This document shows positions 1-8,436 of a stretch of DNA of 64,000 nucleotides, one piece after another; position 1 is the stretch's first letter; the number at the start of each line of letters is the position of its first letter. The notes beneath the pieces were generated by a model that saw only the letters and a program-made list of their open reading frames with translations, searched no databases and was not told where the DNA came from. The stretch lies in contig NZ_JAHRWL010000001.1 of the NCBI RefSeq assembly GCF_019104745.1, positions 1,655,001 to 1,719,000 on the forward strand. Reading direction: 5' to 3'. The DNA comes from Thalassococcus arenae (lineage in GTDB: Bacteria; Pseudomonadota; Alphaproteobacteria; Rhodobacterales; Rhodobacteraceae). The position numbers and the translations under genes are program-made.

Positions 1-620
1 ATTGCCGCTGGCGCAGCGAAACCCACCGCGACCATCGACACGGCGAAAGCCGGCAGAAGCTGGGCAAACGAGTTGTGTGCGGTGACGTCGAAGACACCGC
101 CCTTGGACAGAACCCGGCCAAGAAAGGCACCGATGATCCGAAAGGCCAAAACACCGATCGCGGCAAAGGCGATCATCGCCAGCGGGAACAGGTATTCGAC
201 CACCGACCACAGGCCGGGGACAAAGACCAGCCCGACGATGAACATCGCGTTCACCGTCATCGCCAGGGCCAGCGGCATGGCCAGCAGGGTCGATTCCGCG
301 TTGGAGGCGCGCAGGGCGGCATAGCCTTCTGTTTGTTTGAACTGCGCCAGGGCACCGAGATTCCAGGCGAGGGATTTCACGTTGAGAAACGCGAATACGG
401 CGATCCCGATCCAGGCGATGACGATCGCGGACTGCAATGCCGGGCTGCCGGTTGCGAAGGCGCTCATGATGTCCTCGAAGATCGGAACGGGGCGGCCCGG
501 ATGCGGCACCCAGAACATCAGGAACATGAAGAAACTAACCGTGATCCCGCCGGCCCCGAGCGAGGCCAGGAAGTAGATCGGCGAATAGCTGTCAGACGGT
601 TTTCGGGATGTGTCAGCCAT
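1..620 (-). CDS. TsoY-like multi-spanning membrane protein (partial, C-terminus off the left edge)
   Basis: About 206 codons are visible from an ATG at 620, which has GGAGG seven bases upstream; the rest lies beyond the window. After a short polar N-terminus (MADTSRKPSDSYSP) the chain is strongly hydrophobic, with likely membrane helices near residues 16-38, 63-82, 112-133, 138-160 and 188-206. The opening and helix layout resemble the TsoY family of TDT/TehA-related membrane proteins, which often travel with sulfur-oxidation genes; this is from memory of the family and I give it moderate weight. The two sulfide-repressor-type boxes in its promoter fit a sulfur role. Substrate unknown. It could also be another TehA/C4-dicarboxylate-exporter-like protein. 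Confidence 0.6.
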   Translation of the reverse strand, partial: MADTSRKPSDSYSPIYFLASLGAGGITVSFFMFLMFWVPHPGRPVPIFEDIMSAFATGSPALQSAIVIAWIGIAVFAFLNVKSLAWNLGALAQFKQTEGYAALRASNAESTLLAMPLALAMTVNAMFIVGLVFVPGLWSVVEYLFPLAMIAFAAIGVLAFRIIGAFLGRVLSKGGVFDVTAHNSFAQLLPAFAVSMVAVGFAAPAA

Positions 621-636
621 GGTGGCCTCCATATGT

Positions 637-676
637 ATTCGGTATATGGAATATATAAGCATTCATTTTGTGGAAT
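637..676 (-). promoter_or_regulatory. Two SqrR/BigR-type operators in the promoter of the TsoY-like gene
   Basis: The pattern ATTC-N8-GAAT occurs twice, at 637-652 and 661-676, with 24 bases between equivalent positions. This matches the sequence reported for the sulfide-responsive ArsR-type repressor SqrR of Rhodobacter and its relative BigR. Read on the minus strand, TTTACA followed 18 bases later by TATATA makes a plausible promoter, with one box between the -35 and -10 elements and the other just downstream. Repression relieved by sulfide or persulfide is inferred; no sqrR-type gene is in the window. Confidence 0.6.
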
Positions 677-743
677 GTAAACTGCGGCAATCTGGCCTTG
701 GCGATTCACCGGTTGTTAAGGATGTATGTCAGAGGCTTGCGCC

Positions 744-1148
744 ATGCGTGTTCCGGCCGTTTTCTGCGCCTTGCTTCTGATGTCCTGCGACGCAGCCGGT
801 CCCGGTTTTCGCGGTGCCGACAAGGTCGTGCGTGAGGTCGACGGATCACGCTTCACCCTGCGCTTCCGTGGCAATCTCGTCGAAGCGATCCGCACAAGCC
901 CCGAATTCCTGCCGCGGTTTCCCGATGTGGCGCGCAAGGCGGCCATTGCCGCCGACACTGCCACGGGCTGCAAGACCGCCTGGGTCGTCGGTGACCCCGC
1001 GATGATGACGATCGGACAATCCTGCAACGGGGAAAAGGCTCCGCCGAAACCCAAACGCCGCAAGTCTTATACGTGCGATCTGTTCGACGTGCGCTATTCG
1101 CCGGCGTTGGACAGCGGCGCCGGGACGCTGAACTGCACGCTCGACTAG
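744..1148 (+). CDS. Small predicted lipoprotein of unknown function
   Basis: A 134-residue protein starting at the ATG at 744; AGAGG lies eight bases upstream, and an in-frame ATG at 726 would add six residues without a better ribosome site. The N-terminus is a lipoprotein signal: a hydrophobic core ending in LLLMSC, with Cys15 the likely lipidated residue. The mature part is polar and contains four further cysteines (near residues 66, 93, 110 and 131) that could form disulfides in the periplasm. I do not recognise a family. It lies between the divergent TsoY-like gene and smc, on the smc strand. Confidence 0.75.
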   Translation: MRVPAVFCALLLMSCDAAGPGFRGADKVVREVDGSRFTLRFRGNLVEAIRTSPEFLPRFPDVARKAAIAADTATGCKTAWVVGDPAMMTIGQSCNGEKAPPKPKRRKSYTCDLFDVRYSPALDSGAGTLNCTLD

Positions 1149-1279
1149 GCGCCGTGCCGTGTAGCTCAATATATTGTGGATAAGGAGGCAGGTTATCCCA
1201 CATGCTGCGCAAAGGCGTTGACTCGTGGCGGGTCGGGTCGGCACAGTCACCTGCAAACGGGAATCGGGACCAGCCAGCC

Positions 1280-4200
1280 TTGCGGTTTTCAAAACTCAGA
1301 CTGACCGGCTTTAAAAGCTTCGTCGATCCGACCGACCTGGTGATCGCGGACGGGCTGACCGGTGTGGTCGGGCCTAACGGATGCGGCAAGTCGAACCTGC
1401 TCGAGGCGTTGCGTTGGGTAATGGGCGAAAACCGCCCGACCGCGATGCGCGGCGATGGCATGGAGGACGTGATCTTTGCCGGGGCCGCGTCGCGTCCGGC
1501 CCGCAACTTTGCCGAGGTGGCGCTGACGATCGACAACTCGGAACGGCTTGCGCCATCGGGCTTCAACGACCAGGACCAGCTGGAGATCGTGCGGCGCATC
1601 ACCCGCGATGTCGGTTCGGCCTACAAGACCAATGGCAAGGACGTGCGCGCCCGTGACGTTCAAATGCTGTTCGCCGATGCCGCGACCGGCGCGCATTCGC
1701 CCGCGCTTGTCCGGCAGGGACAGATTTCTGAACTGATCAACGCAAAGCCCAAGAACCGCCGCAAGGTGCTGGAAGACGCGGCGGGAATCGGCGGATTGTA
1801 CCAACGCCGCCACGAAGCCGAACTCAAGCTCAAGAACACCGAAGCCAACCTGTTGCGGGTCGATGACGTCCTGGAACAGCTGGCCGCGCAACTGGCGCAG
1901 TTGGAACGGCAGGCCCGACAGGCCGCACGCTATCGTGCGATCGGCGAAGAGCTGCGCCGCGCCGAAGGCCTTTTGCTTTATCGCCGCTGGCGCGAAGCCG
2001 ACGAGGCGCGGACCGTGGCGCTGGCCAAGCTCAAGGACCGCACCACCGAGGCGGCACAGGCCGAAGCCGCCGCGCGCAAGGCCGAGGCAGTGCGCGAGCA
2101 GGCCGAGAGCGTGCTGCCGCCACGTCGCGAAGAAGAGGCCGTCGCCGCCGCGATCCTGCAGCGACTGACGGTGCAGCGCGACACCTTGCAGGAAGAGGAG
2201 CAGCGCGCCGCGGACACGATCGACACGCTGACGCGACGGATCGAACAGCTGACGCTCGATATCGATCGCGAGTCGGGTCTCAATCGCGATGCGGGCGAAA
2301 CGATCCAGCGGCTGGAATGGGAAGCCCAGGAACTGGCCAAGGCCGCCGAAGGCCACGACGATCGTCTGGCGGCCTACGCCGAGGCTGCGCGCGAGGCGGC
2401 GGGCGTTCTTCAGGAACGCGAGGCCGACCTGGCCAAATCCACCGAGGATGTCGCGCGCTTGGCCGCACGACATCAATCCGCGCACCGTTACCTGGCCGAT
2501 TGCCGGAAGACCGTCGAGCGCGGCGAGACCGAAGCCGCAAAGGCGCGTGCCGCCGTTTCCGATGCCGAAGCCCAGCTGAAGCGGTCCGAAACCGCCCTGA
2601 AGGAAGCTGCAGCGCGACAGACCGAGGCACAGTCATTGGCGCAGCGGGCCGAAGCGGTTCTGTCCGAGGCCGAAGTCGCCCGGGCCGAAACCCAGGGCAG
2701 TGAAGCCGACGCCCGCGCAACCCGGTCCGAGGCCGAAGGCGAGGCGACCGCGCTGAGAGCCGAAGTCGCCGCACTCACAAAGCTCCTCGGGCGCGATTCG
2801 GCCGACGGCGGCCAGTTGCTGGATCAGGTGCGCGTGGCGCCGGGCTATGAAAAGGCGCTCGGTGCGGCGCTGGCCGACGATTTGCGCGCGCCGGTTGTCG
2901 GTCCGGGCGCGGGATCGGGCTGGATCGACCTGCCGGGCTATGATGACGAACTTTCGCTGCCGGCGGGTGTGGATCGACTGGGCGACCATGTAACCGTGCC
3001 GGGGGTGCTGGCGCGCCGGATGGCTCAGATCGGTCTGGTGAATGCCGCCGAGGGCGCGGCGTTGCAGCCTTCGTTGCGCCCCGGCCAGAGACTGGTCAGC
3101 CGCGAAGGCGACGTGTGGCGGTGGGACGGGTTTTGTGCCCGGGCCGAAGACGCGCCCTCGGCCGCAGCGCTGCGGCTGGAACAGCGCAACCGGCTTGCGG
3201 CGTTGGAGCAGGAACTGGAACGGGCCGAGACCCGCGCGGCGGCTGCACGGGCCGAACATGATGCGCTGGTGCGCCGAATGGCCGAACTGACCGAGGCGGA
3301 CAAGTCCGCCCGAGCCGCCCGCCGCGAGGCGGATCAGGCCCTGACCGACGCCGCCCGCGCCCATAACCGCGCCGAGGCCGACCGAAACCTGGCCGAAGGA
3401 AAGCTGGAAAGCCTGGCGCTGGCCGTGCGGCGGCACGAGGACGAGGCCGCCGTCGCCCGTGCGCAATTGGCCGAGGCCGAAAAGGCGGTTGCGGACCTGG
3501 ATGATCTCGACGCAGCGCGCGCCGAGGTCGAAGATATCAAGACGACCGTCGAAGCGGCGCGCATGACCATGATGACCAAGCGTTCCGCACACGACGAACT
3601 GCGCCGCGAGGGCGAAGCGCGTACCGGTCGGCGCCAGCAGGTCGCCAAGGAATTGTCGGGGTGGCGTCATCGCCTGGAGACAGCCGAAACGCGCGGGCGT
3701 GAACTGGCCGAACGCAAGGACGCAACCGAAGCGGAATTGGAAAGCGCGCGGTCCATGCCCGCGCAATTGGCCTCGAAGCGCGAAGAACTGGTTGCCGCGA
3801 TGACCGCCGCCGACGCCCGGCGCGCGACCGCGGCCGATGCCCTGTCGGTGGCCGAGGGTGCGCTGCGCGAGGCCATAGCAGCGGAACGCGACGCCGAAAG
3901 AAAGGCCGGCGAGGCGCGCGAAGCCCGCGCCCGGGCCGAGGCGCTTGCCGAAGCCGCCGCCGAAACCGTCACGCATGCCGCGGAACGGATCTCGGAGGAA
4001 TTGGAGACGACGCCGCGCAAGCTGCTCGAACAACTCGATACCGATCCGGACCGCATGCCACCCGCCGACCAGATCGAGGCGGATGTCAGCCGGCTCAAGC
4101 GCCAGCGCGATGCGTTGGGCGCGGTGAACCTGCGGGCCGAGGAAGACGCCCGCGAGGTTCAGCAGGAACACGACACGCTGCTTTCTGAAAAAACGGACCT

Positions 4201-4735
4201 GGAAGAAGCCGTGCGCACCCTGCGATCGGGCATCAACAGTCTGAACCGCGAAGGCCGCGAACGGCTGCTGACGGCCTTCGAACAGGTCAACAGCAATTTC
4301 ACCCTGTTGTTCAAGCACCTGTTCAATGGCGGCGAGGCCAACCTGGTGATGGTCGAAAGCGACGATCCGCTTGAAGCCGGCCTGGAAATCATGTGTCAGC
4401 CTCCGGGCAAGAAACTGTCGACCCTGTCGTTGCTGTCGGGCGGCGAACAGACGCTAACCGCGCTTGCGCTGATCTTCGCGGTCTTCCTGGCAAACCCTGC
4501 GCCGATCTGCGTGCTCGACGAGGTCGATGCCCCGCTCGACGATGCCAACGTCACCCGTTTCTGCGACATGCTGGACGAGATGTGCCGCCGCACCGACACG
4601 CGCTTTCTGATCATCACACACCACGCGGTGACGATGAGCCGGATGGACCGGTTGTTCGGCGTGACGATGCAGGAACAAGGCGTCAGCCAGCTCGTGTCGG
4701 TCGATCTCAAGCGCGCCGAGAAGATGGTCGCGTGA
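1280..4735 (+). CDS. smc: Chromosome partition ATPase SMC
   Basis: Structural maintenance of chromosomes protein: an ATP-dependent DNA-loop extruder that compacts and segregates the chromosome together with ScpA/ScpB (not in this window). With a TTG start at 1280 it is 1151 residues, the usual length in this order. Walker A GPNGCGKS is at residues 31-38; two long Ala/Glu/Arg-rich coiled coils flank a hinge at about 500-640; the C-terminal head carries the LSGGEQ signature near 1051 and the Walker B segment VLDEVDAPLDD near 1077. An in-frame ATG at 1202 would add 26 residues unlike the family N-terminus, so the TTG, giving the usual [M]RFSKLRLTGFKSF opening, is preferred; neither start has a strong ribosome site. 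Confidence 0.95.
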   Translation: MRFSKLRLTGFKSFVDPTDLVIADGLTGVVGPNGCGKSNLLEALRWVMGENRPTAMRGDGMEDVIFAGAASRPARNFAEVALTIDNSERLAPSGFNDQDQLEIVRRITRDVGSAYKTNGKDVRARDVQMLFADAATGAHSPALVRQGQISELINAKPKNRRKVLEDAAGIGGLYQRRHEAELKLKNTEANLLRVDDVLEQLAAQLAQLERQARQAARYRAIGEELRRAEGLLLYRRWREADEARTVALAKLKDRTTEAAQAEAAARKAEAVREQAESVLPPRREEEAVAAAILQRLTVQRDTLQEEEQRAADTIDTLTRRIEQLTLDIDRESGLNRDAGETIQRLEWEAQELAKAAEGHDDRLAAYAEAAREAAGVLQEREADLAKSTEDVARLAARHQSAHRYLADCRKTVERGETEAAKARAAVSDAEAQLKRSETALKEAAARQTEAQSLAQRAEAVLSEAEVARAETQGSEADARATRSEAEGEATALRAEVAALTKLLGRDSADGGQLLDQVRVAPGYEKALGAALADDLRAPVVGPGAGSGWIDLPGYDDELSLPAGVDRLGDHVTVPGVLARRMAQIGLVNAAEGAALQPSLRPGQRLVSREGDVWRWDGFCARAEDAPSAAALRLEQRNRLAALEQELERAETRAAAARAEHDALVRRMAELTEADKSARAARREADQALTDAARAHNRAEADRNLAEGKLESLALAVRRHEDEAAVARAQLAEAEKAVADLDDLDAARAEVEDIKTTVEAARMTMMTKRSAHDELRREGEARTGRRQQVAKELSGWRHRLETAETRGRELAERKDATEAELESARSMPAQLASKREELVAAMTAADARRATAADALSVAEGALREAIAAERDAERKAGEAREARARAEALAEAAAETVTHAAERISEELETTPRKLLEQLDTDPDRMPPADQIEADVSRLKRQRDALGAVNLRAEEDAREVQQEHDTLLSEKTDLEEAVRTLRSGINSLNREGRERLLTAFEQVNSNFTLLFKHLFNGGEANLVMVESDDPLEAGLEIMCQPPGKKLSTLSLLSGGEQTLTALALIFAVFLANPAPICVLDEVDAPLDDANVTRFCDMLDEMCRRTDTRFLIITHHAVTMSRMDRLFGVTMQEQGVSQLVSVDLKRAEKMVA

Positions 4736-4742
4736 TCGTGAC

Positions 4743-4758
4743 GGGCATCGCGATGCCC
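4743..4758. repeat. Perfect 16-base palindrome just after smc
   Basis: GGGCATCG followed directly by CGATGCCC, seven bases after the smc stop codon. There is no following T tract, so this is a weak terminator at best; it could also slow exonucleases at the 3' end of the smc message. Confidence 0.4.
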
Positions 4759-4790
4759 TCCGCGCTAACCTGGCCGGACGGAGGCGCGCT

Positions 4791-5141
4791 ATGATCCGAC
4801 CCTTGCTGATCCTGGTTACCCTCGCCAACGCGGCCCAGGCGGAATTCGCGCTTCGCGACGGTGACGAATTGATCGGCCAAGAGGCTTTGGATGTCCGCTT
4901 GCGCGGCAACATCCTGACCTTCTTCGACGACGGGCAATCCGAATACTATGTCGACGGGCGCTACACCTACACCTATGCCAACGACGGCGGTACGGCGTAT
5001 GGCTATTGGCGGATCGACGACGGCGGCGCGGTTTGCATCGAATTCGTCAACGGCTTTGCCCGTTGCGATCTCTATGTGACCAACGGTGCGCGCCTGTTCC
5101 TTCTCGACGAAGGCGGATCGCGCTTTCCGGTCAGGCCCTGA
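4791..5141 (+). CDS. Secreted hypothetical protein
   Basis: A 116-residue protein with a typical signal peptide (MIRPLLILVTLANAAQA, cleavage after about residue 17). The mature part is acidic and rich in Tyr, Gly and Asp (for example YVDGRYTYTYANDGGTAYGYW), suggesting a small beta-rich periplasmic domain. Two cysteines, in VCIEF and ARCDLY, could form a disulfide. No family recognised with certainty. It lies 55 bases after smc and 6 bases before the EamA gene on the same strand, so all three may be co-transcribed. Confidence 0.75.
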   Translation: MIRPLLILVTLANAAQAEFALRDGDELIGQEALDVRLRGNILTFFDDGQSEYYVDGRYTYTYANDGGTAYGYWRIDDGGAVCIEFVNGFARCDLYVTNGARLFLLDEGGSRFPVRP

Positions 5142-5147
5142 CGCTCG

Positions 5148-6020
5148 GTGCGGCTGTTTCTGCTGACTGCCCTGACCATGGTGGCCTTTGCCGCCAATTC
5201 CCTGCTGAACCGCGCGGCCCTGGCCAGTGGCAGCATCGACGCGGTCGGTTTCGGCGCGATCCGGCTTGTCTCTGGGGCCGTGGCGCTGGTCGTTCTGGTG
5301 TTGCTGTTGCGCGGCAATCTGCGGTTGGGCGGACCGGGCAGGGTTCTGGCGATTGCCGGGCTGTTCATCTACATCTTCGGCTTTTCGGCGGCCTACATGT
5401 CGCTCGATGCCGGCCTGGGTGCGTTGATCCTGTTCGGCACAACGCAGGTCACCATGTTTGCGGGGTCGCTTTTGGGTGGCGAGCGCCCGCCCGGGCGGCG
5501 CTGGATCGGAGCGCTCATCGCCTTCGGCGGACTGGCTTGGCTATTGTGGCCGGGCGAGGACGCGCAGATCAGCGCGATCCACGGTTTCGCCATGTTGCTG
5601 GGCGGCGTCGGATGGGGGCTCTACTCGTTGGCGGGGCGCGCGTCGCGCGATCCCTTGGCCTCGACGGCGGCAAATTTCGTGCTGACCGCGCCGCTGGCGC
5701 TGGCGGTCGTGCCTTTCCTGCCGGCCCAGTTGGAACCGGTCGCGATGACCGGGGTCGGGATCACCCTCGCCGTCGTGTCCGGGGCCGTCACCTCGGGGTT
5801 GGGCTATGCCTTGTGGTATTCGATCCTGCCACGGCTCGATGGCACCGTGGCGGCGGTGGCCCAGTTGACCGTTCCGGTGATCGCGATGGCAGGGGGGATG
5901 ATCCTGCTGGGCGAGGTTCTGACCGCGCGCTTCGCCGTCGCGGCCATCCTCGTGCTCGGCGGTGTCGCCCTGTCGGTCGTGCGCTGGCCTCAGCTCCAGA
6001 TCCGTTCCAGGGGATCGTAG
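5148..6020 (+). CDS. EamA-family drug/metabolite transporter
   Basis: A 290-residue inner-membrane protein with about ten hydrophobic helices in two EamA repeats (roughly residues 1-135 and 145-285), the usual size for DMT-superfamily exporters. Hallmarks include the N-terminal helix containing FAANSLLNRAAL and a late helix with LGEVLTARFAVAAILVLGG. The start is a GTG at 5148, six bases after the upstream stop codon, suggesting translational coupling. Substrate cannot be read from sequence. The last 31 bases overlap the convergent Nudix gene. Confidence 0.88.
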   Translation: MRLFLLTALTMVAFAANSLLNRAALASGSIDAVGFGAIRLVSGAVALVVLVLLLRGNLRLGGPGRVLAIAGLFIYIFGFSAAYMSLDAGLGALILFGTTQVTMFAGSLLGGERPPGRRWIGALIAFGGLAWLLWPGEDAQISAIHGFAMLLGGVGWGLYSLAGRASRDPLASTAANFVLTAPLALAVVPFLPAQLEPVAMTGVGITLAVVSGAVTSGLGYALWYSILPRLDGTVAAVAQLTVPVIAMAGGMILLGEVLTARFAVAAILVLGGVALSVVRWPQLQIRSRGS

Positions 6021-6430
6021 CCCAGACCGTCCGACCAGGCGATGTCCGGCAGGGAACCTGGTCGCAGCCGGATGTTCGCGACTTCTTCCCGGCTGAACAG
6101 GTGCCGGCTGTGCACGACCCCTTCGGGATCCGGCCAATCGGCCGAGAGCGTCCCCTGTGTGATCCAGCAGCGAAAGAACACCTCGACCTGGTGGAACCCG
6201 CGATCGGGATCGTGGAATTCGTTGACCAGGCAAGGTGCGCCCACCGACACGGTCAGACCCGTTTCCTCGTGCACTTCCCGGACCAGGTTCTCCGGCAGGC
6301 TCGCGCCGCGCTCGACCCCGCCGCCCGGCGCGCACCACAGATCGGATTGCTTTCCGGGATAGGCATTGACCAGCAAGAGGCGGTTGTCGTGCAGGATCAC
6401 GGCGCGGACGGCAAGGCGGGGACTGGGCAT
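5990..6430 (-). CDS. Nudix hydrolase
   Basis: A 146-residue single-domain protein. The Nudix box is present around residues 37-60 (GGGVERG followed by REVHEETG), the Mg2+-binding helix that hydrolyses nucleoside diphosphate-X compounds. Length and the [14 protein letters not shown] strand are typical of small housekeeping-type Nudix enzymes. The substrate cannot be assigned. The gene is convergent with, and overlaps by 31 bases, the EamA transporter gene; it starts 55 bases from the divergent lipase gene, so their promoters must overlap. Confidence 0.9.
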   Translation of the reverse strand: MPSPRLAVRAVILHDNRLLLVNAYPGKQSDLWCAPGGGVERGASLPENLVREVHEETGLTVSVGAPCLVNEFHDPDRGFHQVEVFFRCWITQGTLSADWPDPEGVVHSRHLFSREEVANIRLRPGSLPDIAWSDGLGYDPLERIWS

Positions 6431-6485
6431 CGGCAGGCTCCTTTCGCGCTTTCATAGGGCGCCGCGGCGCGGTATCTCAAGCGCC

Positions 6486-7253
6486 ATGCGCCTGGTTCTT
6501 GTCCTTGTCCTGTCCCTGACCGGCCTGCCCGCCGCGGCGCAGGACTGCATCGTCATGTTGCACGGTCTGGCGCGGACGCAGTATTCGCTGGCCGTCATGG
6601 CGCAGGTCTTCCGCTGGCGCGGATACGAGGTGATCGTGCCGGGCTACCCGTCGACAGAGGCGCGGGTGCAGGAACTGGCCGATGACGTCCTGCCGCGTGC
6701 ACTGGAGCAATGCGGCGATCGGACGGTGCATTTCGTCACGCATTCGATGGGCGGCATCCTGCTGCGCTTCTGGCTGCGGGACCGGCGGCCGGAGAACCTG
6801 GGCCGCGTGGTCATGCTGGCGCCGCCAAACCAGGGCAGCGAACTGGTCGACGAACTGGGTGGATGGGAGATCTTTCGCTGGATCAACGGACCGGCGGGCG
6901 CACAGCTCGGCACCGGGCCCGAGGACCTGCCGCGCCTGCTGCCGCCTGTCGATTTCCCGCTGGGTGTGATCGCCGGGACGCAATCGCTGAATCCGGCCTT
7001 TTCTGCGATCATACCCGGACTGGACGATGGCAAGGTGTCTGTCCGTTCGACGCGGGTCGCGGGGATGAGCGCTTTCATCGCGATGCCGGTCACCCATACC
7101 TTCATCATGCAATCCCCGGCCGTGATGGCCCAGGTCGCGCTTTATCTCGAAGAAGAGCGCTTTGATCGAGACCTCGACTGGACCGAATTCTTCGACGCGG
7201 CAGAAATGGCCTGCGAGATCCTGCGCTGTCCCGGAGAAGGCGATGGCAATTGA
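6486..7253 (+). CDS. Secreted alpha/beta-hydrolase (lipase/esterase type)
   Basis: A 255-residue protein with a clear signal peptide ([19 protein letters not shown]), so it acts in the periplasm or outside the cell. The start of the mature chain carries the oxyanion-hole strand VMLHGLART; the nucleophile elbow is THSMGG (G/H-x-S-x-G type Ser near residue 84). The pattern resembles triacylglycerol lipase/PGAP1-like hydrolases. An upstream in-frame ATG at 6366 would place forty non-signal residues before the signal peptide and is rejected. It overlaps the start of phnM by 11 bases, suggesting coupled translation. Confidence 0.85.
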   Translation: MRLVLVLVLSLTGLPAAAQDCIVMLHGLARTQYSLAVMAQVFRWRGYEVIVPGYPSTEARVQELADDVLPRALEQCGDRTVHFVTHSMGGILLRFWLRDRRPENLGRVVMLAPPNQGSELVDELGGWEIFRWINGPAGAQLGTGPEDLPRLLPPVDFPLGVIAGTQSLNPAFSAIIPGLDDGKVSVRSTRVAGMSAFIAMPVTHTFIMQSPAVMAQVALYLEEERFDRDLDWTEFFDAAEMACEILRCPGEGDGN

Positions 7254-8403
7254 GCTGACGCTGACCGGCGCGCGGATCTTGCGGCCGCAGGGCTGGGACA
7301 GTGGACCGCTGGCCTTTGCCGGCGGCGTGTTCAGCGACGCAGCGCAGGGCCGCGCGGTCGATCTGCACGGCTACGACGTTCTGCCGGGCATCGTGGACCT
7401 GCACGGTGACGGGTTCGAGCGGCACATGGCACCGCGGCGGGGGGCCTTGCGGGAAACCGATGCCGGGATGGTTGCGGTGGCTGCCGAACTGGCTGCGAAC
7501 GGGATCACCACCGCCTTTCTTGCACAGTTCTGGAGTTGGGAAGGCGGCTTGCGCGGCCCGGATTTCGCCGAAACGGTTTTCGCCTCGGTCGCCCGTGTCG
7601 CGCCCGGCCTGCCGGTCGATCTACGCCTTCAGATGCGGCTGGAGACGCATTTCGTCGAAAGCTTCGACCGGGCGATGGCGGCGATCCGCGAATTCGGGAT
7701 CGGTTATGTCGTCTTCAACGATCACCTGCCGCATGACCGCCTGGCGCAAGGCCGCCGCCCGCCGCGTCTGACCGGGCAGGCGTTAAAAAGCGGCCGCAAT
7801 CCCGAGGACCATCTGGCCTTGATGCAACGCCTGCATGACGCGGGCGGCACCGTGCCAAAGATCCTCGACGGGATTTGTGCTCAGCTTGTCGATGCGGGCA
7901 TTCGCATCGGCAGCCACGATGACACCGATCGGGCGCGGCGCAACGTCTGGCGGCGACGCGGTGCCGACATCGCGGAATTCCCCGAAACCATGGACGCTGC
8001 ACAGGCCGCGCGCGATGCCGGCGATGCGGTGATCATGGGTGCGCCCAACGTGGTGCGCGGTGCCAGCCATGCCGGCAAGATCGCAGCGCGTGACGTGATT
8101 GCTGCCGGGCTTTGCGATGCGCTGGCCTCGGACTACCATTATCCGTCGCCGTCGCGGGCGGCGCGCCGCTGCGTGGAACTCGGGTTGCTGGACGATGCCG
8201 ATGCCTGGCGACTGGTGTCGGATGGTCCCGCGCGGGTCTTGGGATTGACCGACCGCGGTCGGCTGCAGCCGGGGCTACGGGCGGATTTCGTGATAGCCGA
8301 GCGCGAAACGGGACGCATCGCCGCGACCTTTGCCCAGGGGCAGGTTGCGTTCATGTCCGGCCGTGTCGCAGACCGGTTTCTCATGGGCGACAAAAGCCTT
8401 TGA
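7243..8403 (+). CDS. phnM: Alpha-D-ribose 1-methylphosphonate 5-triphosphate diphosphatase (PhnM-type amidohydrolase)
   Basis: A 386-residue amidohydrolase-superfamily protein. N-terminal beta-sandwich strands lead into [16 protein letters not shown] (metal-binding HxD), then the TIM-barrel, with SHDD, HAGK and ASDYHYPSP providing later metal and substrate residues; all are hallmarks of PhnM, which removes pyrophosphate from ribosyl-methylphosphonate triphosphate in the carbon-phosphorus lyase pathway. No other phn gene is in the window; here it follows a lipase with an 11-base overlap. Stand-alone phnM-like genes are seen in this order, so the substrate here may differ. The start at 7243 has AGAAGG just upstream. 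Confidence 0.88.
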   Translation: MAIELTLTGARILRPQGWDSGPLAFAGGVFSDAAQGRAVDLHGYDVLPGIVDLHGDGFERHMAPRRGALRETDAGMVAVAAELAANGITTAFLAQFWSWEGGLRGPDFAETVFASVARVAPGLPVDLRLQMRLETHFVESFDRAMAAIREFGIGYVVFNDHLPHDRLAQGRRPPRLTGQALKSGRNPEDHLALMQRLHDAGGTVPKILDGICAQLVDAGIRIGSHDDTDRARRNVWRRRGADIAEFPETMDAAQAARDAGDAVIMGAPNVVRGASHAGKIAARDVIAAGLCDALASDYHYPSPSRAARRCVELGLLDDADAWRLVSDGPARVLGLTDRGRLQPGLRADFVIAERETGRIAATFAQGQVAFMSGRVADRFLMGDKSL

Positions 8404-8436
8404 AGGCTTTTGCAAATCTCTTGATCAAGAGATTTG
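8391..8436. terminator. Two abutting perfect palindromes between phnM and purK (bidirectional terminator)
   Basis: 8391-8412 has ten-base arms (CAAAAGCCTT and its complement) around TG and contains the phnM stop codon. 8413-8436 is a gapless 24-base palindrome with arms CAAATCTCTTGA and its complement, containing the purK stop. A/T-rich ends give T runs in both directions, as expected for a shared terminator of convergent genes. Confidence 0.75.

Noticed and set aside
8421-8428. TTGATCAA considered as an FNR box
   Set aside because: FNR boxes need TTGAT-N4-ATCAA; here the halves abut, and the sequence lies in a terminator between convergent genes.
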